Assembly: GCF_001544535.1 (NCBI RefSeq) | Contig: NZ_FCON02000013.1 | Span: forward strand, 51,571 to 115,570 | Source of the DNA: Caballeronia choica | GTDB taxonomy: Bacteria > Pseudomonadota > Gammaproteobacteria > Burkholderiales > Burkholderiaceae | Direction: 5' to 3' | DNA: 64,000 nt | Shown: positions 1 to 8,412 of the stretch, piece after piece | Position numbering within the stretch: position 1 is the stretch's first letter | Layout of the letters: the number at the start of each line of letters is the position of its first letter | Translations under genes and position numbers: made by a program | Notes under the pieces: model-generated | Database searches by the model: none | The model's input: the letters and a program-made list of their open reading frames with translations, nothing else | What the model was told of the DNA's origin: nothing

Positions 1-221
1 GCGGGCGGCTCCGAGCGGAAGTGATGGTAGTAGGTGATGACGCCGTGAACCTCGGCGCGCGACAGCGACAGCGCCCGCGCGAGCGCCGGGACGACGGCGG
101 GCGGCACATACCCGACTTCGTCCTGGATCGCATGCAGGATGACCATCAGCGTGGCGCCCTGGGTCGCGTGGCGGCGCACCAGTTCGTCGGGTGCGGGAAC
201 GGCTTGTTGCGGGTGAGTCAT
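1..221 (-). CDS. fdsG: NAD-dependent formate dehydrogenase gamma subunit, N-terminal part (cut by window edge)
   Basis: The minus strand from the ATG at 219-221 reads MTHPQQAVPAPDELVRRHA and continues open to base 1, with AGGAG just upstream of the ATG. The segment IQDEVGYVPPAVVPALARAL followed by HGVITYYHHF is typical of the 24-kDa NuoE-like thioredoxin-fold subunit of NAD-dependent formate dehydrogenase, which carries a [2Fe-2S] cluster and passes electrons from formate toward NAD. The cluster cysteines lie beyond the window, so this rests on the N-terminal 73 residues. The divergent regulator at 350 fits an fds operon head. A NuoE-type subunit of another hydrogenase or dehydrogenase cannot be excluded. 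Confidence 0.8.
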   Translation of the reverse strand, partial: MTHPQQAVPAPDELVRRHATQGATLMVILHAIQDEVGYVPPAVVPALARALSLSRAEVHGVITYYHHFRSEPP

Positions 222-242
222 GGGGCTCCTCCAGCGCTCGGT

Positions 243-277
243 ATATGTTTATCGTGTGCATATTCAAGACTTATAAT
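243..277 (+). promoter_or_regulatory. Candidate promoter and inverted repeat between fdsG and the regulator
   Basis: TTATCG at 249-254 and TATAAT at 272-277 are separated by 17 bases, a fair sigma-70 promoter for the gene at 350. An inverted repeat, ATATG at 243-247 and CATAT at 259-263, overlaps the -35. It has the dyad form expected for a regulator acting on the divergent fds promoter. Function is inferred from position. Confidence 0.4.
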
Positions 278-349
278 TCGTTGCACCGAGTCGATGAAGT
301 GAACAATAGGCCCCGTGATATATCTTGGCAATAGGAACAAGGAGTGCAT

Positions 350-1423
350 ATGGTCGACGTGCAATGCCGTGCCGAACTCGTGCTGCGCGACGCCGATGGC
401 CGGGAAACCAGTCTCAGCGCGGTTGTGCCGCTCCTGCTGCTGGTTTCGCAAACCGGCAGCATCGCGAACGCCGCGGCGGCTAAGGGTTTGTCCTATCGGC
501 ACGCGTGGGGTTTGTTGCGCGAAATCGAGGCGCGGCTCGGCGGCGCGCTGATCACCAAGTCGCGCGGACGCGGCTCCGTTTTGTCCGAACTCGGCGAGGC
601 CGTGCTGCGCGCGCAGCGCATCTCCGGCGAGCGGCTCGTCGCGCCGCTCCAGTCGGTTGCGTCGGAAGTGGCGAGCGAGTTGAACCGCCGCCTTGCGCGC
701 GATGCCGCTCATCTGCGCATCCACGCGTCGCATGGCTACGCGGTCGCCACGCTCGTGCGGGCGCTCGGCGCGAAGCACATTCCGATCGACATCAAATACC
801 GCGAGAGCGCCGAAGCGGTGAGCGCGCTTGCGCGCGGCGAATGCGAACTGGCGGGTTTTCACCTGCCGATCGGCGAATTCCGTGCGACCTGCGCGCAGGT
901 CTACCGGCAGTTGCTCGATCCGGACCGGTATCAGTTGATCCATCTGACGCGGCGCACACAGGGGCTCTTCTTGCCGAAGGGCAATCCGAAGGGCATCGAA
1001 GGATTGCGCGACCTCGCGCGGAGCGACGTGCGTTTCGTCAATCGCCAGCCGGGTTCCGGCACGCGCATGCTGCTCGATTTGTCGCTGAGAAAGATCGGCG
1101 TCGATCCGGACCAGATCAACGGTTACGCGACAACGGAACTCACGCACTCGGCGATTGCCGCGTTCGTCGCGAGCGGCATGGCCGATCTCGGCTTCGGCGT
1201 GCAGCCCGCAGCGCAGCATTTCGCGCTGGACTTCATTCCCGTCATCGACGAGGACTATTTTTTCGCCTGCGAGCGCGCGCGCCTGGAAGAAGGGCGACTC
1301 GGCCGGGTCATCGAGATCCTGAAGAGCGATGCGTTCAATGACAGCGTGGCGCATCTGGAAGGCTATGACCCGGCCCGCTGCGGCGAACTCGTCGGCGTGG
1401 AGAAGGGCTTGAGCGGCGCGTGA
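350..1423 (+). CDS. ModE-like helix-turn-helix / substrate-binding-domain transcriptional regulator (FdsR-like)
   Basis: A 357-residue protein. The N-terminal 90 residues form a ModE/LysR-type winged helix, with helix-turn-helix around residues 36-60 (GSIANAAAAKGLSYRHAWGL). The rest resembles a periplasmic-binding-protein ligand domain of the molybdate-type regulator group. I chose ATG at 350 because GGAG at 341-344 sits five bases upstream; a GTG at 344 lies inside that ribosome site. It is divergent from the fdsG-type gene, and formate dehydrogenases need molybdenum cofactor, so it probably controls that operon. The ligand (formate, molybdate or other) is not shown by the sequence. Confidence 0.75.
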   Translation: MVDVQCRAELVLRDADGRETSLSAVVPLLLLVSQTGSIANAAAAKGLSYRHAWGLLREIEARLGGALITKSRGRGSVLSELGEAVLRAQRISGERLVAPLQSVASEVASELNRRLARDAAHLRIHASHGYAVATLVRALGAKHIPIDIKYRESAEAVSALARGECELAGFHLPIGEFRATCAQVYRQLLDPDRYQLIHLTRRTQGLFLPKGNPKGIEGLRDLARSDVRFVNRQPGSGTRMLLDLSLRKIGVDPDQINGYATTELTHSAIAAFVASGMADLGFGVQPAAQHFALDFIPVIDEDYFFACERARLEEGRLGRVIEILKSDAFNDSVAHLEGYDPARCGELVGVEKGLSGA

Positions 1424-1571
1424 ATTGCCCGGCCGGGACCGTCGACGCGAGGCGCCGGAAATGGACGGTAAAATTGGCATTCCCGCAGAAACTGCCATGC
1501 GTCCCAAATTACGTTAACCTAGCGGCTTGCCGTCTACGTCTGGAGCGCCGGTCACGCCGCGCCACATTGCC

Positions 1572-1838
1572 ATGAAACTGTTTCTCACCGCTTCCACCTG
1601 CGCCGCGCTCATCGCCGGCGCGGTTTATCTCGCTCCCGTTGCCTTCGCTCAAAACTCGCCGGGCATTCCGGGCGGAATCCTGCAGGACCAGTTCCGCCTG
1701 AACGAACACCCGCAAATGCAGTTCGCCGCCTCGGCGCCCAGCGACAAATATCAGCAGGGCAAGTCGAAGGCGCGCCGTCGTGCTGACAACGGCGATTCGA
1801 GCGGCTGCAATCTGCAGTGCCCGAAAGACGCCGAGTAG
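1572..1838 (+). CDS. Small secreted protein of unknown function
   Basis: An 88-residue protein starting at the ATG at 1572. It begins MKLFLTASTCAALIAGAVYL and then VAFA, a clear Sec signal peptide with likely cleavage after AFA near residue 26. The mature part is short, polar, and has two cysteines close to the C terminus (SSGCNLQC) that could form a disulfide. I do not recognise the family. An upstream in-frame start at 1527 would put charged residues before the signal peptide and is less likely. Confidence 0.6.
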   Translation: MKLFLTASTCAALIAGAVYLAPVAFAQNSPGIPGGILQDQFRLNEHPQMQFAASAPSDKYQQGKSKARRRADNGDSSGCNLQCPKDAE

Positions 1839-2224
1839 AACTTCCAGCGCGGAATCGCGGTCCACGTCACCTCGATTCCGCCGTTTCACCCTCCCGACTC
1901 CACGCCCCGATCAAGCCGTCCAGCGCGCCGGCGAAGCCGCACGCATTGCGTCCGTTTCGTTCAACAAACGGTGCACATGGACCGAAAAACACTACGAGAT
2001 GGCGGGCGTTTGGTATGACGGCTGGAGTACCTTAACAGGGCGTCGTTGAGCGTATTCGACGACATACTCATATAAAGCGACTCTTCCGTCATAAACAATA
2101 AAAGAAGCGCGTCGGTGCCCGGCATCCGCGAACCAGCGCGGCTCTCGGCGATTGGGACGACGGCGTCCCGCATCGTCGGCCGTGCCGCTGGGCGACGCTT
2201 CGGAATTGCCGAGGGACAGCATAA
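1839..2224. other. Intergenic stretch without a gene
   Basis: No convincing coding region is seen in these 386 bases on either strand. The right half is AT-rich compared with its surroundings. TTGAGC at 2046-2051 and ATATAA at 2070-2075, 18 bases apart, form a weak candidate promoter for the glycosyltransferase at 2225. Confidence 0.4.
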
Positions 2225-3298
2225 ATGCGAATTCTCCAGGTCATACTGGCACCACGCCTGTCGGGGGCAGAAGTGCTCGCGAAGGGGGTCGCGATCGGGC
2301 ACCAGCGGGGCGGACACAGTGTGTGCATCGCGTCCCTGATGCCGGAGCACAGCGACTTCGAACACATCAGCGCCGAGCTCCGGTCGCATGGTGTGACGTG
2401 CCTCTTTCCGAAGCGCAACTATCGCAAGCTGGGCAGGCTGCTGTTCCTCTTTCAGGCAATCCGCACGTTCAAGCCGGACATCATCTTCGCCCACGCGACC
2501 ATTGCCGCGCTCTATGTGCGCGCGCTGCCGACGCGCGTGCCTATCGTCTGGGTCATGCACTCCGGCGCCAACGACTTCTCGAACAGCGCGCTGTTGCGTG
2601 CCGAACGCCTGTTGTCGGGCCGGGCGAAAGCGGTGATCGGCGTGTCGCAGAAGAATATCGACGAATACGTGAAGGAGATCGGCCTGCATCCGTCGATGAT
2701 CGTGGTGCCGAACGGCGTGGACATCTCGCGCTTCACCGACGACGTGCCCGTGACGCCGGTCGCCTACAAGCAGATCGTGCAGGTCGGCCGCTACATTCCG
2801 GAGAAGAACCATTTGCAGACGGTCCACGCTTTCGCGCGCGTCGCGAAGGCCGATCCGGACGCGCGCTTGCTGCTGTGCGGCGTGATCGAGAACGTCGCGT
2901 ATCACGCGGCGGTGGTCGCTCTCGTCGCGAAACTCGGGCTGCAGGAGCGCGTCGTGATCGAGGGGCCGCAGTCCAATGTCGCGCAGATCCTGCGGGCATC
3001 GGCGGCGTTCGCGATGCCGTCGAGCTTCGAGGCGCACAGCATCGGCTTTCTGGAGGCGCTGGCGTCGGGCATTCCGGTCGTGGCGAACGCGATTCAGTCG
3101 TTCGCTTTCGCGGGTAATTTCCCCGGCGTGCAACTGCTCGATACGAGCGATGCCGACGCGTACGGCCGCGCGCTGCTCGAATCGCTGTCGCAGCCGCGCG
3201 CGACGCGTCCGCTCACCGGGCTCACGCTGCAAAGCACCGCCGACCGATATCTCGCCATCGCGCGCGATGTGCTGAACTTGCGGGTGGGATTGAGTTGA
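2225..3298 (+). CDS. Glycosyltransferase family 4 protein
   Basis: A 357-residue GT-B fold glycosyltransferase. The N-terminal half starts MRILQVILAPRLSGAEVLAK, with the glycine-rich donor/acceptor loop of GT4 enzymes. The C-terminal half has VVPNGVDISRF, then VQVGRYIPEKNH, and the nucleotide-sugar binding EX7E element in SSFEAHSIGFLEAL near residues 263-276. It would transfer a sugar from an activated donor to a glycan or lipid, probably on the cytoplasmic side. It is a lone gene convergent with the PIG-L gene, so the acceptor cannot be deduced. Confidence 0.85.
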   Translation: MRILQVILAPRLSGAEVLAKGVAIGHQRGGHSVCIASLMPEHSDFEHISAELRSHGVTCLFPKRNYRKLGRLLFLFQAIRTFKPDIIFAHATIAALYVRALPTRVPIVWVMHSGANDFSNSALLRAERLLSGRAKAVIGVSQKNIDEYVKEIGLHPSMIVVPNGVDISRFTDDVPVTPVAYKQIVQVGRYIPEKNHLQTVHAFARVAKADPDARLLLCGVIENVAYHAAVVALVAKLGLQERVVIEGPQSNVAQILRASAAFAMPSSFEAHSIGFLEALASGIPVVANAIQSFAFAGNFPGVQLLDTSDADAYGRALLESLSQPRATRPLTGLTLQSTADRYLAIARDVLNLRVGLS

Positions 3299-3332
3299 AG
3301 CCCTGATGCCGCGATGATCGCGGCGGGATAGC

Positions 3333-3378
3333 AAAAACGCGGCGCCGTTCCAGGTTCTGGACGGCGCCGCGTCTTTTT
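3333..3378. terminator. Bidirectional rho-independent terminator
   Basis: Perfect 12-bp arms ACGCGGCGCCGT (3337-3348) and ACGGCGCCGCGT (3361-3372) are flanked by an A run on the left and a T run on the right. It lies between the convergent glycosyltransferase and PIG-L genes and can end both transcripts. Confidence 0.9.
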
Positions 3379-3393
3379 GTCCGCGCAAATCGG

Positions 3394-5787
3394 CTACTGC
3401 GCGAGCGACCGGAGCCAGAGCGATTCGGAATACAGACCCGGCAGGTTGCCCCAGATTTGCACCGGCCCGAACTTCGACGACGGGTCGAAGTCATAGCCCG
3501 ACAGGCTCGGCGCGCCGCCCGTGAAATAGAACTCGCCGAGTGTCGCGTTGGCGCGCCTGAACAGCATCAGCGTCGTGCGATCGTTGCGGCGGATGAGCGC
3601 GGGCATGGTATCGGCGTAGGACGTATCGGCGAGCGTCCCGACGCGAACGGGCGGGCCGAAGGTCTTGCCGCCCTTCATCTTCCACACGTCGATGCTGGCG
3701 TTGTCGCCGCGTGGCTGAAGCACGACGAGATCGTCGATGCCGGTGCCTTCCACGTCGCCGGCCGCCACTTTCACCGACGCACGCGGGAACTGCGGGTAGG
3801 GCGTGCCACGCTCGCCGGCCGAGAACGCGCTGCCGGTGCTCGCGATCTGCGTGACGGCGAGCGCCGAGTTCACGTTCTCGACGGCCAGCAATCCCTCGCG
3901 CGACGAACCCGCGAGGCGGGCCGGCAGGAAGCGCGCGGCGGCGTCGAGTTGGGGCGCCTCGAGCCAGCGCACTGGCGCGTTCGCGGTAGCGGCATTGCCG
4001 GTCAGCACCCAGAGGTCGAGGCCGGCGTCGTCGCGTTTTTGCGCGATCATGACGTCGGCGCGGCCGTGGCCGTTGAAGTCGGCGGCGACGTATTGCTGCG
4101 CCGTGTCCGGCGTGAACGCGGAACTCGTCTGGTACCAGAGACGCGGCGCCTCGAAGCGGCTGCCGTTGCTGCGCAACAGCCAGAACGCCGTGCCGCCATT
4201 GCGCGGCGTGACGACCATCAGATCGGCGCGGCCGTCGCCGTCGAAATCCGCGACGAGAAAGCGCGCGCCGTCGAAACACAGCGTGTCGGCACGGCAGGTA
4301 GGCGCCGTGGCTTCGGGATCGAAGGGCACGGCATTCAGGTACCACGGCATCGCACCTTCGAAACGCGACATCTCCGCGACCCACACGTTGAAGCCCGGGC
4401 CGTCCTTGCGGCGTTGCACGTAGACCGTGCTGGCGCGGCCGGAGCCGCGGACGTCGCCATAGAGCGCGCCTTCCTCGCGCGTGTCGGACCATTGCGAGCG
4501 GGGCGTGGTCGCCCAGCGGAATTCGGCGGTCAGAAGCGAGCAGCGTCCGATCGATAGCGCGCCGTTCACGGCTCCCAGGCAATGTCCGAGCGGCGTGTAG
4601 ACGAGCCCGAAATCCCACGGTGTCCAGCGTTGGGCCGCGGCGCCCGCGTTGCAGGCTTCCTCGACAAGCCGGCCATCACGTTCGGCGACGCATCGATGCG
4701 TGCTGTCGTTGACGAGTTGCGCGTCGTTCTTGTCGCCGGGTTTGACCGGCAGCGGCTGCCAGATCCAGTCTTGCGAGGCGGAGTCGGAGCAGACCGCGAG
4801 ACGAGGGCTTTTCCCCGCGCCGCCGCCGGAATCGAGGCACTGGCTGGAGTATTCGTTCACGAGGCGCGTCGGCCGCGGCTGGAACTCCGCGCCGGGATCG
4901 CTCGTGCGGGCGGCGCTGAAGTAACGGCGCGCGACCCAGTTGCCGTCCCACTGATACTCGCCGAAGACGTGTCCCGCATCGTTGCCATCGACCGCGAAGT
5001 AGCTGCCGACGGTGTCGCGCTTTCGCAAGGTCTCGGCGGTGCTGAGGTTCTTCGGCAGGCCGGCGGTCGGATAGGTGACGTGATAGCCGATCGGCAGGTT
5101 CTTGTTCAGGCCCTGCGCGACGACGCGTGTGATCCGCGCCGCGTAGATATGGTCGGGATGTTCGATGAACGGAACCGTGTCCGGGTTGAGCGTGTACACC
5201 TCGATGGCCGGCGTCAGGATCGCGCGCAGCGTGGCGATGAGGGCGCGGCGGTCGTAGGTTGTGGCGCCGGTGCCGTCGGTGTTCATCGGATAGGTGGTGA
5301 GCGTCTCGCCACGGTCCCACAAGAGGCCGAGCGGGACTTTGCCGCCGCGCACGGCGCCGCCGGGCAGACGCAATTCGAGCAGCTTCACCCTCGGCTGATG
5401 GGTCAGCACGAGTTCGTGTACCGGTTTGCCGGCGAACGTCGCGTTCGATTCGAGCCACTCGTTCGGAACCCCCGCCATCCGTGCATAGGCGAGCTTGGTG
5501 CCGGTTTCGCGCAGCAGCACGTAGTCGAATTTGGCGCCGTTCGCGCCGCCGATCAAATGCACGACGGTGACGCACCAGCCGGCGTCGATCTTGTCGCTGA
5601 TGCCGGGGTTGACGAAGAGGAGGTCGTCGTCGAGGTGCGCTACGACGGTCACGAGCGTGCCGGCGTGACAGTCGGCGTTCGGTTCGGCGGCTAGCGCGCG
5701 TTGCGGGGGGACCAGCACCGCGGAGAGGGCGAACAGCAGTGCGTGCCATACGAGCCACGCGATCGACGTCGACCTGCCTCTGCGCAT
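3394..5787 (-). CDS. Secreted PIG-L family deacetylase with ricin-type lectin and FG-GAP repeats
   Basis: A 797-residue protein. A signal peptide covers about residues 1-34 (hydrophobic run ending RALA). A PIG-L/LmbE zinc deacetylase domain follows: the metal motif AHLDDD is near residue 50 and the second motif EHPDHIYAAR near 210. Around residues 315-420, two cysteine-paired segments with QDW and QRW signatures resemble a ricin B lectin domain. The C-terminal part has repeated FDGDGRADLM / FNGHGRADVM / VEGTGIDDLV units, the FG-GAP (VCBS) beta-propeller pattern. It probably deacetylates an extracellular amino sugar held by the lectin and propeller. Substrate unknown. Confidence 0.85.
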   Translation of the reverse strand: MRRGRSTSIAWLVWHALLFALSAVLVPPQRALAAEPNADCHAGTLVTVVAHLDDDLLFVNPGISDKIDAGWCVTVVHLIGGANGAKFDYVLLRETGTKLAYARMAGVPNEWLESNATFAGKPVHELVLTHQPRVKLLELRLPGGAVRGGKVPLGLLWDRGETLTTYPMNTDGTGATTYDRRALIATLRAILTPAIEVYTLNPDTVPFIEHPDHIYAARITRVVAQGLNKNLPIGYHVTYPTAGLPKNLSTAETLRKRDTVGSYFAVDGNDAGHVFGEYQWDGNWVARRYFSAARTSDPGAEFQPRPTRLVNEYSSQCLDSGGGAGKSPRLAVCSDSASQDWIWQPLPVKPGDKNDAQLVNDSTHRCVAERDGRLVEEACNAGAAAQRWTPWDFGLVYTPLGHCLGAVNGALSIGRCSLLTAEFRWATTPRSQWSDTREEGALYGDVRGSGRASTVYVQRRKDGPGFNVWVAEMSRFEGAMPWYLNAVPFDPEATAPTCRADTLCFDGARFLVADFDGDGRADLMVVTPRNGGTAFWLLRSNGSRFEAPRLWYQTSSAFTPDTAQQYVAADFNGHGRADVMIAQKRDDAGLDLWVLTGNAATANAPVRWLEAPQLDAAARFLPARLAGSSREGLLAVENVNSALAVTQIASTGSAFSAGERGTPYPQFPRASVKVAAGDVEGTGIDDLVVLQPRGDNASIDVWKMKGGKTFGPPVRVGTLADTSYADTMPALIRRNDRTTLMLFRRANATLGEFYFTGGAPSLSGYDFDPSSKFGPVQIWGNLPGLYSESLWLRSLAQ

Positions 5788-5910
5788 GACGCCTCCGTAA
5801 GCGCTGGTTTAGTCGGGAAAAGCGAAAAGCTTGCCGTCGGCGGGCGCAGTCGTCGGTGTCCGACCGAACATGTATGAAGTTTCGACGAGAGGGGCGCGGC
5901 TGTCGACCAA

Positions 5911-5947
5911 AAACAAAAGCCCCGCAGAGGGTTGGCTCTGCGGGGCT
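5911..5947 (-). terminator. Terminator, probably the original ssrA terminator displaced by the element
   Basis: Arms AGCCCCGCAGAG (5918-5929) and CTCTGCGGGGCT (5936-5947) with a 6-base loop. Read leftward it is followed by TTTTGTTTTT, so it terminates minus-strand transcription. The only minus-strand unit that would run into it is ssrA before the element was inserted at 5981. The position, 34 bases beyond the displaced ssrA 3' end, supports this. Confidence 0.75.
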
Positions 5948-5980
5948 CGTGCTGACGGTGTGCTGTCGGCTACTGAATAT

Positions 5981-5994
5981 TGGTGGAGGCGGCG
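5981..5994. repeat. attL: Left attachment site (displaced ssrA 3' end)
   Basis: TGGTGGAGGCGGCG matches the last 14 bases of ssrA at 13286-13299. The flanks differ on both sides (T versus A before; A versus G after). It is the old tmRNA 3' terminus, left beside the old terminator after integration. Confidence 0.85.
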
Positions 5995-6116
5995 ACCGCC
6001 AAATTCGATTCCGCCATATTCCTCTGCAATCCAGATAAGCTATTTATAGTCAGTAAGTTAGACCGAAAACATGTCCGTTGAAGTCTATAATATTCCGGCA
6101 CCTTCCGGCGTCCGCC

Positions 6117-6136
6117 GATGGGCTGAATGATGGGCT
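6117..6136 (+). repeat. Paired GATGGGCT repeats, left end of element
   Basis: GATGGGCT occurs at 6117-6124 and 6129-6136, a 12-base period, directly before the integrase ATG. The same pair with the same spacing and orientation is found near the right end at 13212-13231. These may be integrase arm-type or excisionase sites. Confidence 0.6.
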
Positions 6137-6140
6137 GAAG

Positions 6141-7403
6141 ATGGCACTGACAGACAAACAAGCGCGTGCACTGCGACCGGATGACAAGCCGGTTTTCGAT
6201 GGCAAGGTAACGGGGCTGTTTCTTGCACCCACCAAAGCCGGTAGCAAATGGACTTTGCGCTTTACCAGCCCGATTACGGGCAAACGGCGCGATGCGGGCC
6301 TTGGCACTTACCCCGAAACGTCAATTGCAGACGCCCGCGAAAAAGCGCTTGCTATGCGCAGAATCCTCGACGCTGGCGACGATCCAATTGAACAGCGTAA
6401 CCGCGAGCGCGAAGCGGCGTCGATTGTTGCCGCTGCGCTCACCTTCGAGAAGGCGGCGCGCGAAGTTCACGCAGAATTGAAGCCGAGTTGGCGCAACGAA
6501 AAGCATCAGAATGATTGGATTCGTTCGCTTGAGGCTTACGTGTTTCCAAAGCTCGGCGCGAAGAGTCTCGACGCGATCACTCCCGCTGATTGCGCGGACG
6601 TGTTGCGGCCCATTTGGCTCGATAAACAGGAAACCGCCAGTCGCACGCGGCAGCGGATGCACGCCGTCATGCAATGGGCGTGGGCACATGGGCATGTCGC
6701 GGCGAATCCCGTTACGGTAGTGGATCACATCCTGCCGAAGCAGACGGGCAAGAAGGAACACCAACCGGCGATGCCTTGGCGCGATGTACCTGAGTTCGTG
6801 AAGGATCACGTTGTCGGATTCAAGCAAGGCGAAGGCACGCGCGCCGCCCTGCTGTTCCTGATACTGACGGCGGCGCGCAGCGGCGAAGTACGCGGCGCGA
6901 CGTGGAGCGAACTCGACCTCGACGCAGGTGTCTGGAGCATTCCCGCCGAGCGGATGAAAGCCAAGGAAGCGCACCGCGTGGCTTTGTCGGCCCCGGCGCT
7001 TGCACTTGCAAAGACCCTGAAAGAGCAGAAGCTACATGAGACGTTGGTCTTTCCGTCACCGCGCGGAAAGGTACTCAGTGACATGGTGCTCACGTCGTTT
7101 CTGCGCCGCGTGGAGGCAAAGAGCGACACGCCTGAACGCGTAGCGACGGCGCACGGCTTTCGCAGCAGTTTCCGCGATTGGGCCAGCGAACACGGATACG
7201 CCCGCGACCTTGCCGAGCGGGCACTCGCGCATACCGTGGCAAACAAGGTGGAGGCGGCTTACCACCGCACGGACTTGCTAGAGCAGCGCCGCCCGCTGAT
7301 GGACGCATGGGCGCGCCATGTTGTCGATGCGGGTCTATTTGAACAAGCGGCCCGCCAAACCGCGCGGGCCACACGCCAGTCAGCGCTGGCCTCGGCTGTC
7401 TGA
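6141..7403 (+). CDS. int: Tyrosine recombinase / integrase
   Basis: A 420-residue P4-type integrase. The N-terminal DUF4102 arm-binding domain starts MALTDKQARALRPDDKPVFD. A SAM-like core-binding domain lies around residues 100-180, and the catalytic domain follows. Catalytic residues visible: Arg in LTAARSGEVRG, His-x-x-Arg in HGFRSSFRDWASEHG, His in LAHTVANKVE and Tyr in AAYHRTD. I start at ATG 6141, because a TTG at 6078 would add an unrelated leader spanning the GATGGGCT repeats. It lies beside attL, reads into the element, and should recombine ssrA attachment sites. Confidence 0.95.
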   Translation: MALTDKQARALRPDDKPVFDGKVTGLFLAPTKAGSKWTLRFTSPITGKRRDAGLGTYPETSIADAREKALAMRRILDAGDDPIEQRNREREAASIVAAALTFEKAAREVHAELKPSWRNEKHQNDWIRSLEAYVFPKLGAKSLDAITPADCADVLRPIWLDKQETASRTRQRMHAVMQWAWAHGHVAANPVTVVDHILPKQTGKKEHQPAMPWRDVPEFVKDHVVGFKQGEGTRAALLFLILTAARSGEVRGATWSELDLDAGVWSIPAERMKAKEAHRVALSAPALALAKTLKEQKLHETLVFPSPRGKVLSDMVLTSFLRRVEAKSDTPERVATAHGFRSSFRDWASEHGYARDLAERALAHTVANKVEAAYHRTDLLEQRRPLMDAWARHVVDAGLFEQAARQTARATRQSALASAV

Positions 7404-7484
7404 CGATCAGACGCAGTTTCAGGAGGCGCGCAAGGTCAATGTCTTTATCGCGCGCCGCCGCTTGGAATGATTGAACGCGCTTGT

Positions 7485-8195
7485 TCAGCCGCCAAGCGCC
7501 ACGCCCGAATTCGGACGCGTCTTCGCGATCAGGTCACTCCATACGCGATCCAAGCTCGCATCGGTCAATTTGTGTCGCGGACGTTCGCGTGGGAAAAGAT
7601 GGTAGTGACACGCCGTCTCAACGATGCGGCGTTGCTCCCGCTGTATTTGATCGCGCAACTCATCAATGTGATACATGATCGAATGCCCATGATGTTTGTC
7701 TGCATTGATGGCCTTTTCAAGAAAGGGCTTCGTCTGCGTGCTTAGTTCGTCCACCAGCAGCGCCGAGCGCATGACCACCTTGAACCCGATGGCGATCAGC
7801 CTCGTTGAATTCAACGCTTTGGCGTCTTCGTCGTGCAGCGGGGTATGGGGTTCGGTCAATGTTTCGAGTGGCGTCAGGTATTGCTCCGCCGCGCTGGCGA
7901 TTTCCGCGCGAAGCGTTTTCAATTCTTCCTTGTATGCCTTCAGACCGTCGATAACATAGCCGACCAACCGTCGCGTCTGTTCTGACCGGGCGTTCCGCTG
8001 AACCCATAGTTCATCGTAAAACTTGTCCACGAAGAACATGCAGTTGGCTGTTACCAGAAAGCCGCAAGCAATGACGCGCGACGCATTGATTTGTTCCATC
8101 TCAATCAACGCCGCGCGACCTTTGTCGGATTGACGATTCAGGAACGAGGAATTGGGATTGGCCTGTAGGGCGGCATTGACGATTTCGTGAATCAT
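7485..8195 (-). CDS. Unknown element protein with two internal repeats
   Basis: A 236-residue protein, family not recognised. It has two related halves: residues 37-100 (NASRVIACGFLVTANCMFFV then a charged helix) and 129-192 (NSTRLIAIGFKVVMRSALLV then a charged helix). Each half is a short hydrophobic segment followed by a likely coiled-coil helix (KEELKTLRAEI; RDQIQREQRRIV). The hydrophobic segments contain charged or polar residues, so membrane insertion is uncertain. An AGGAG ribosome site precedes the ATG at 8193-8195. It is the first gene after the structured RNA and probably shares its transcript. Confidence 0.75.
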   Translation of the reverse strand: MIHEIVNAALQANPNSSFLNRQSDKGRAALIEMEQINASRVIACGFLVTANCMFFVDKFYDELWVQRNARSEQTRRLVGYVIDGLKAYKEELKTLRAEIASAAEQYLTPLETLTEPHTPLHDEDAKALNSTRLIAIGFKVVMRSALLVDELSTQTKPFLEKAINADKHHGHSIMYHIDELRDQIQREQRRIVETACHYHLFPRERPRHKLTDASLDRVWSDLIAKTRPNSGVALGG

Positions 8196-8213
8196 GGTGT
8201 GCTCCTGCGTTAC

Positions 8214-8412
8214 GCCCGTTCACTCGCTTCCAAACGGGTGAGCGGGCACAGTGACAAGGTTGGAAGACCGGCGCTACACCAAACCGGTGAGCCTTTCGGC
8301 TCCCCTGCCACGGCCCGCCCATAGACGTGCAGAAGCAACGCAGCACCTGCTTGCGCAGGTGTGCGGGTGTAGCGATAACAGGCTTCCAAACCTGACCGTC
8401 GAGTCTCGACGG
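8214..8412 (-). ncRNA. Structured untranslated RNA, possible P4-CI-like regulatory RNA
   Basis: Pairings on the minus-strand RNA, given in plus coordinates: 8258-8266 with 8383-8392 (9 pairs, one bulge); 8272-8280 with 8366-8374 (9 of 9); hairpin 8344-8350/8355-8361 with a GCAA loop; hairpin 8289-8293/8298-8302 with a GAAA loop; hairpin 8305-8312/8326-8332 (one bulge); hairpin 8214-8223/8238-8247 (9 of 10). GNRA loops appear only in the minus-strand reading. GUUUGGAAGC occurs twice (8382-8391, 8226-8235), each in a possible hairpin loop, and CUUCCAACC (8258-8266) can pair with either. An open frame crosses the region, but the perfect helices argue for RNA. Resemblance to P4 CI RNA is by design, not proven homology. 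Confidence 0.7.

Noticed and set aside
218-1507. Long minus-strand frame opposite the regulator
   Set aside because: Antisense shadow caused by high GC third positions; arginine-rich translation with no family motifs.
6078-6140. TTG start extending the integrase by 21 residues
   Set aside because: ATG 6141 gives the standard integrase N terminus, and the extension spans the GATGGGCT repeats.
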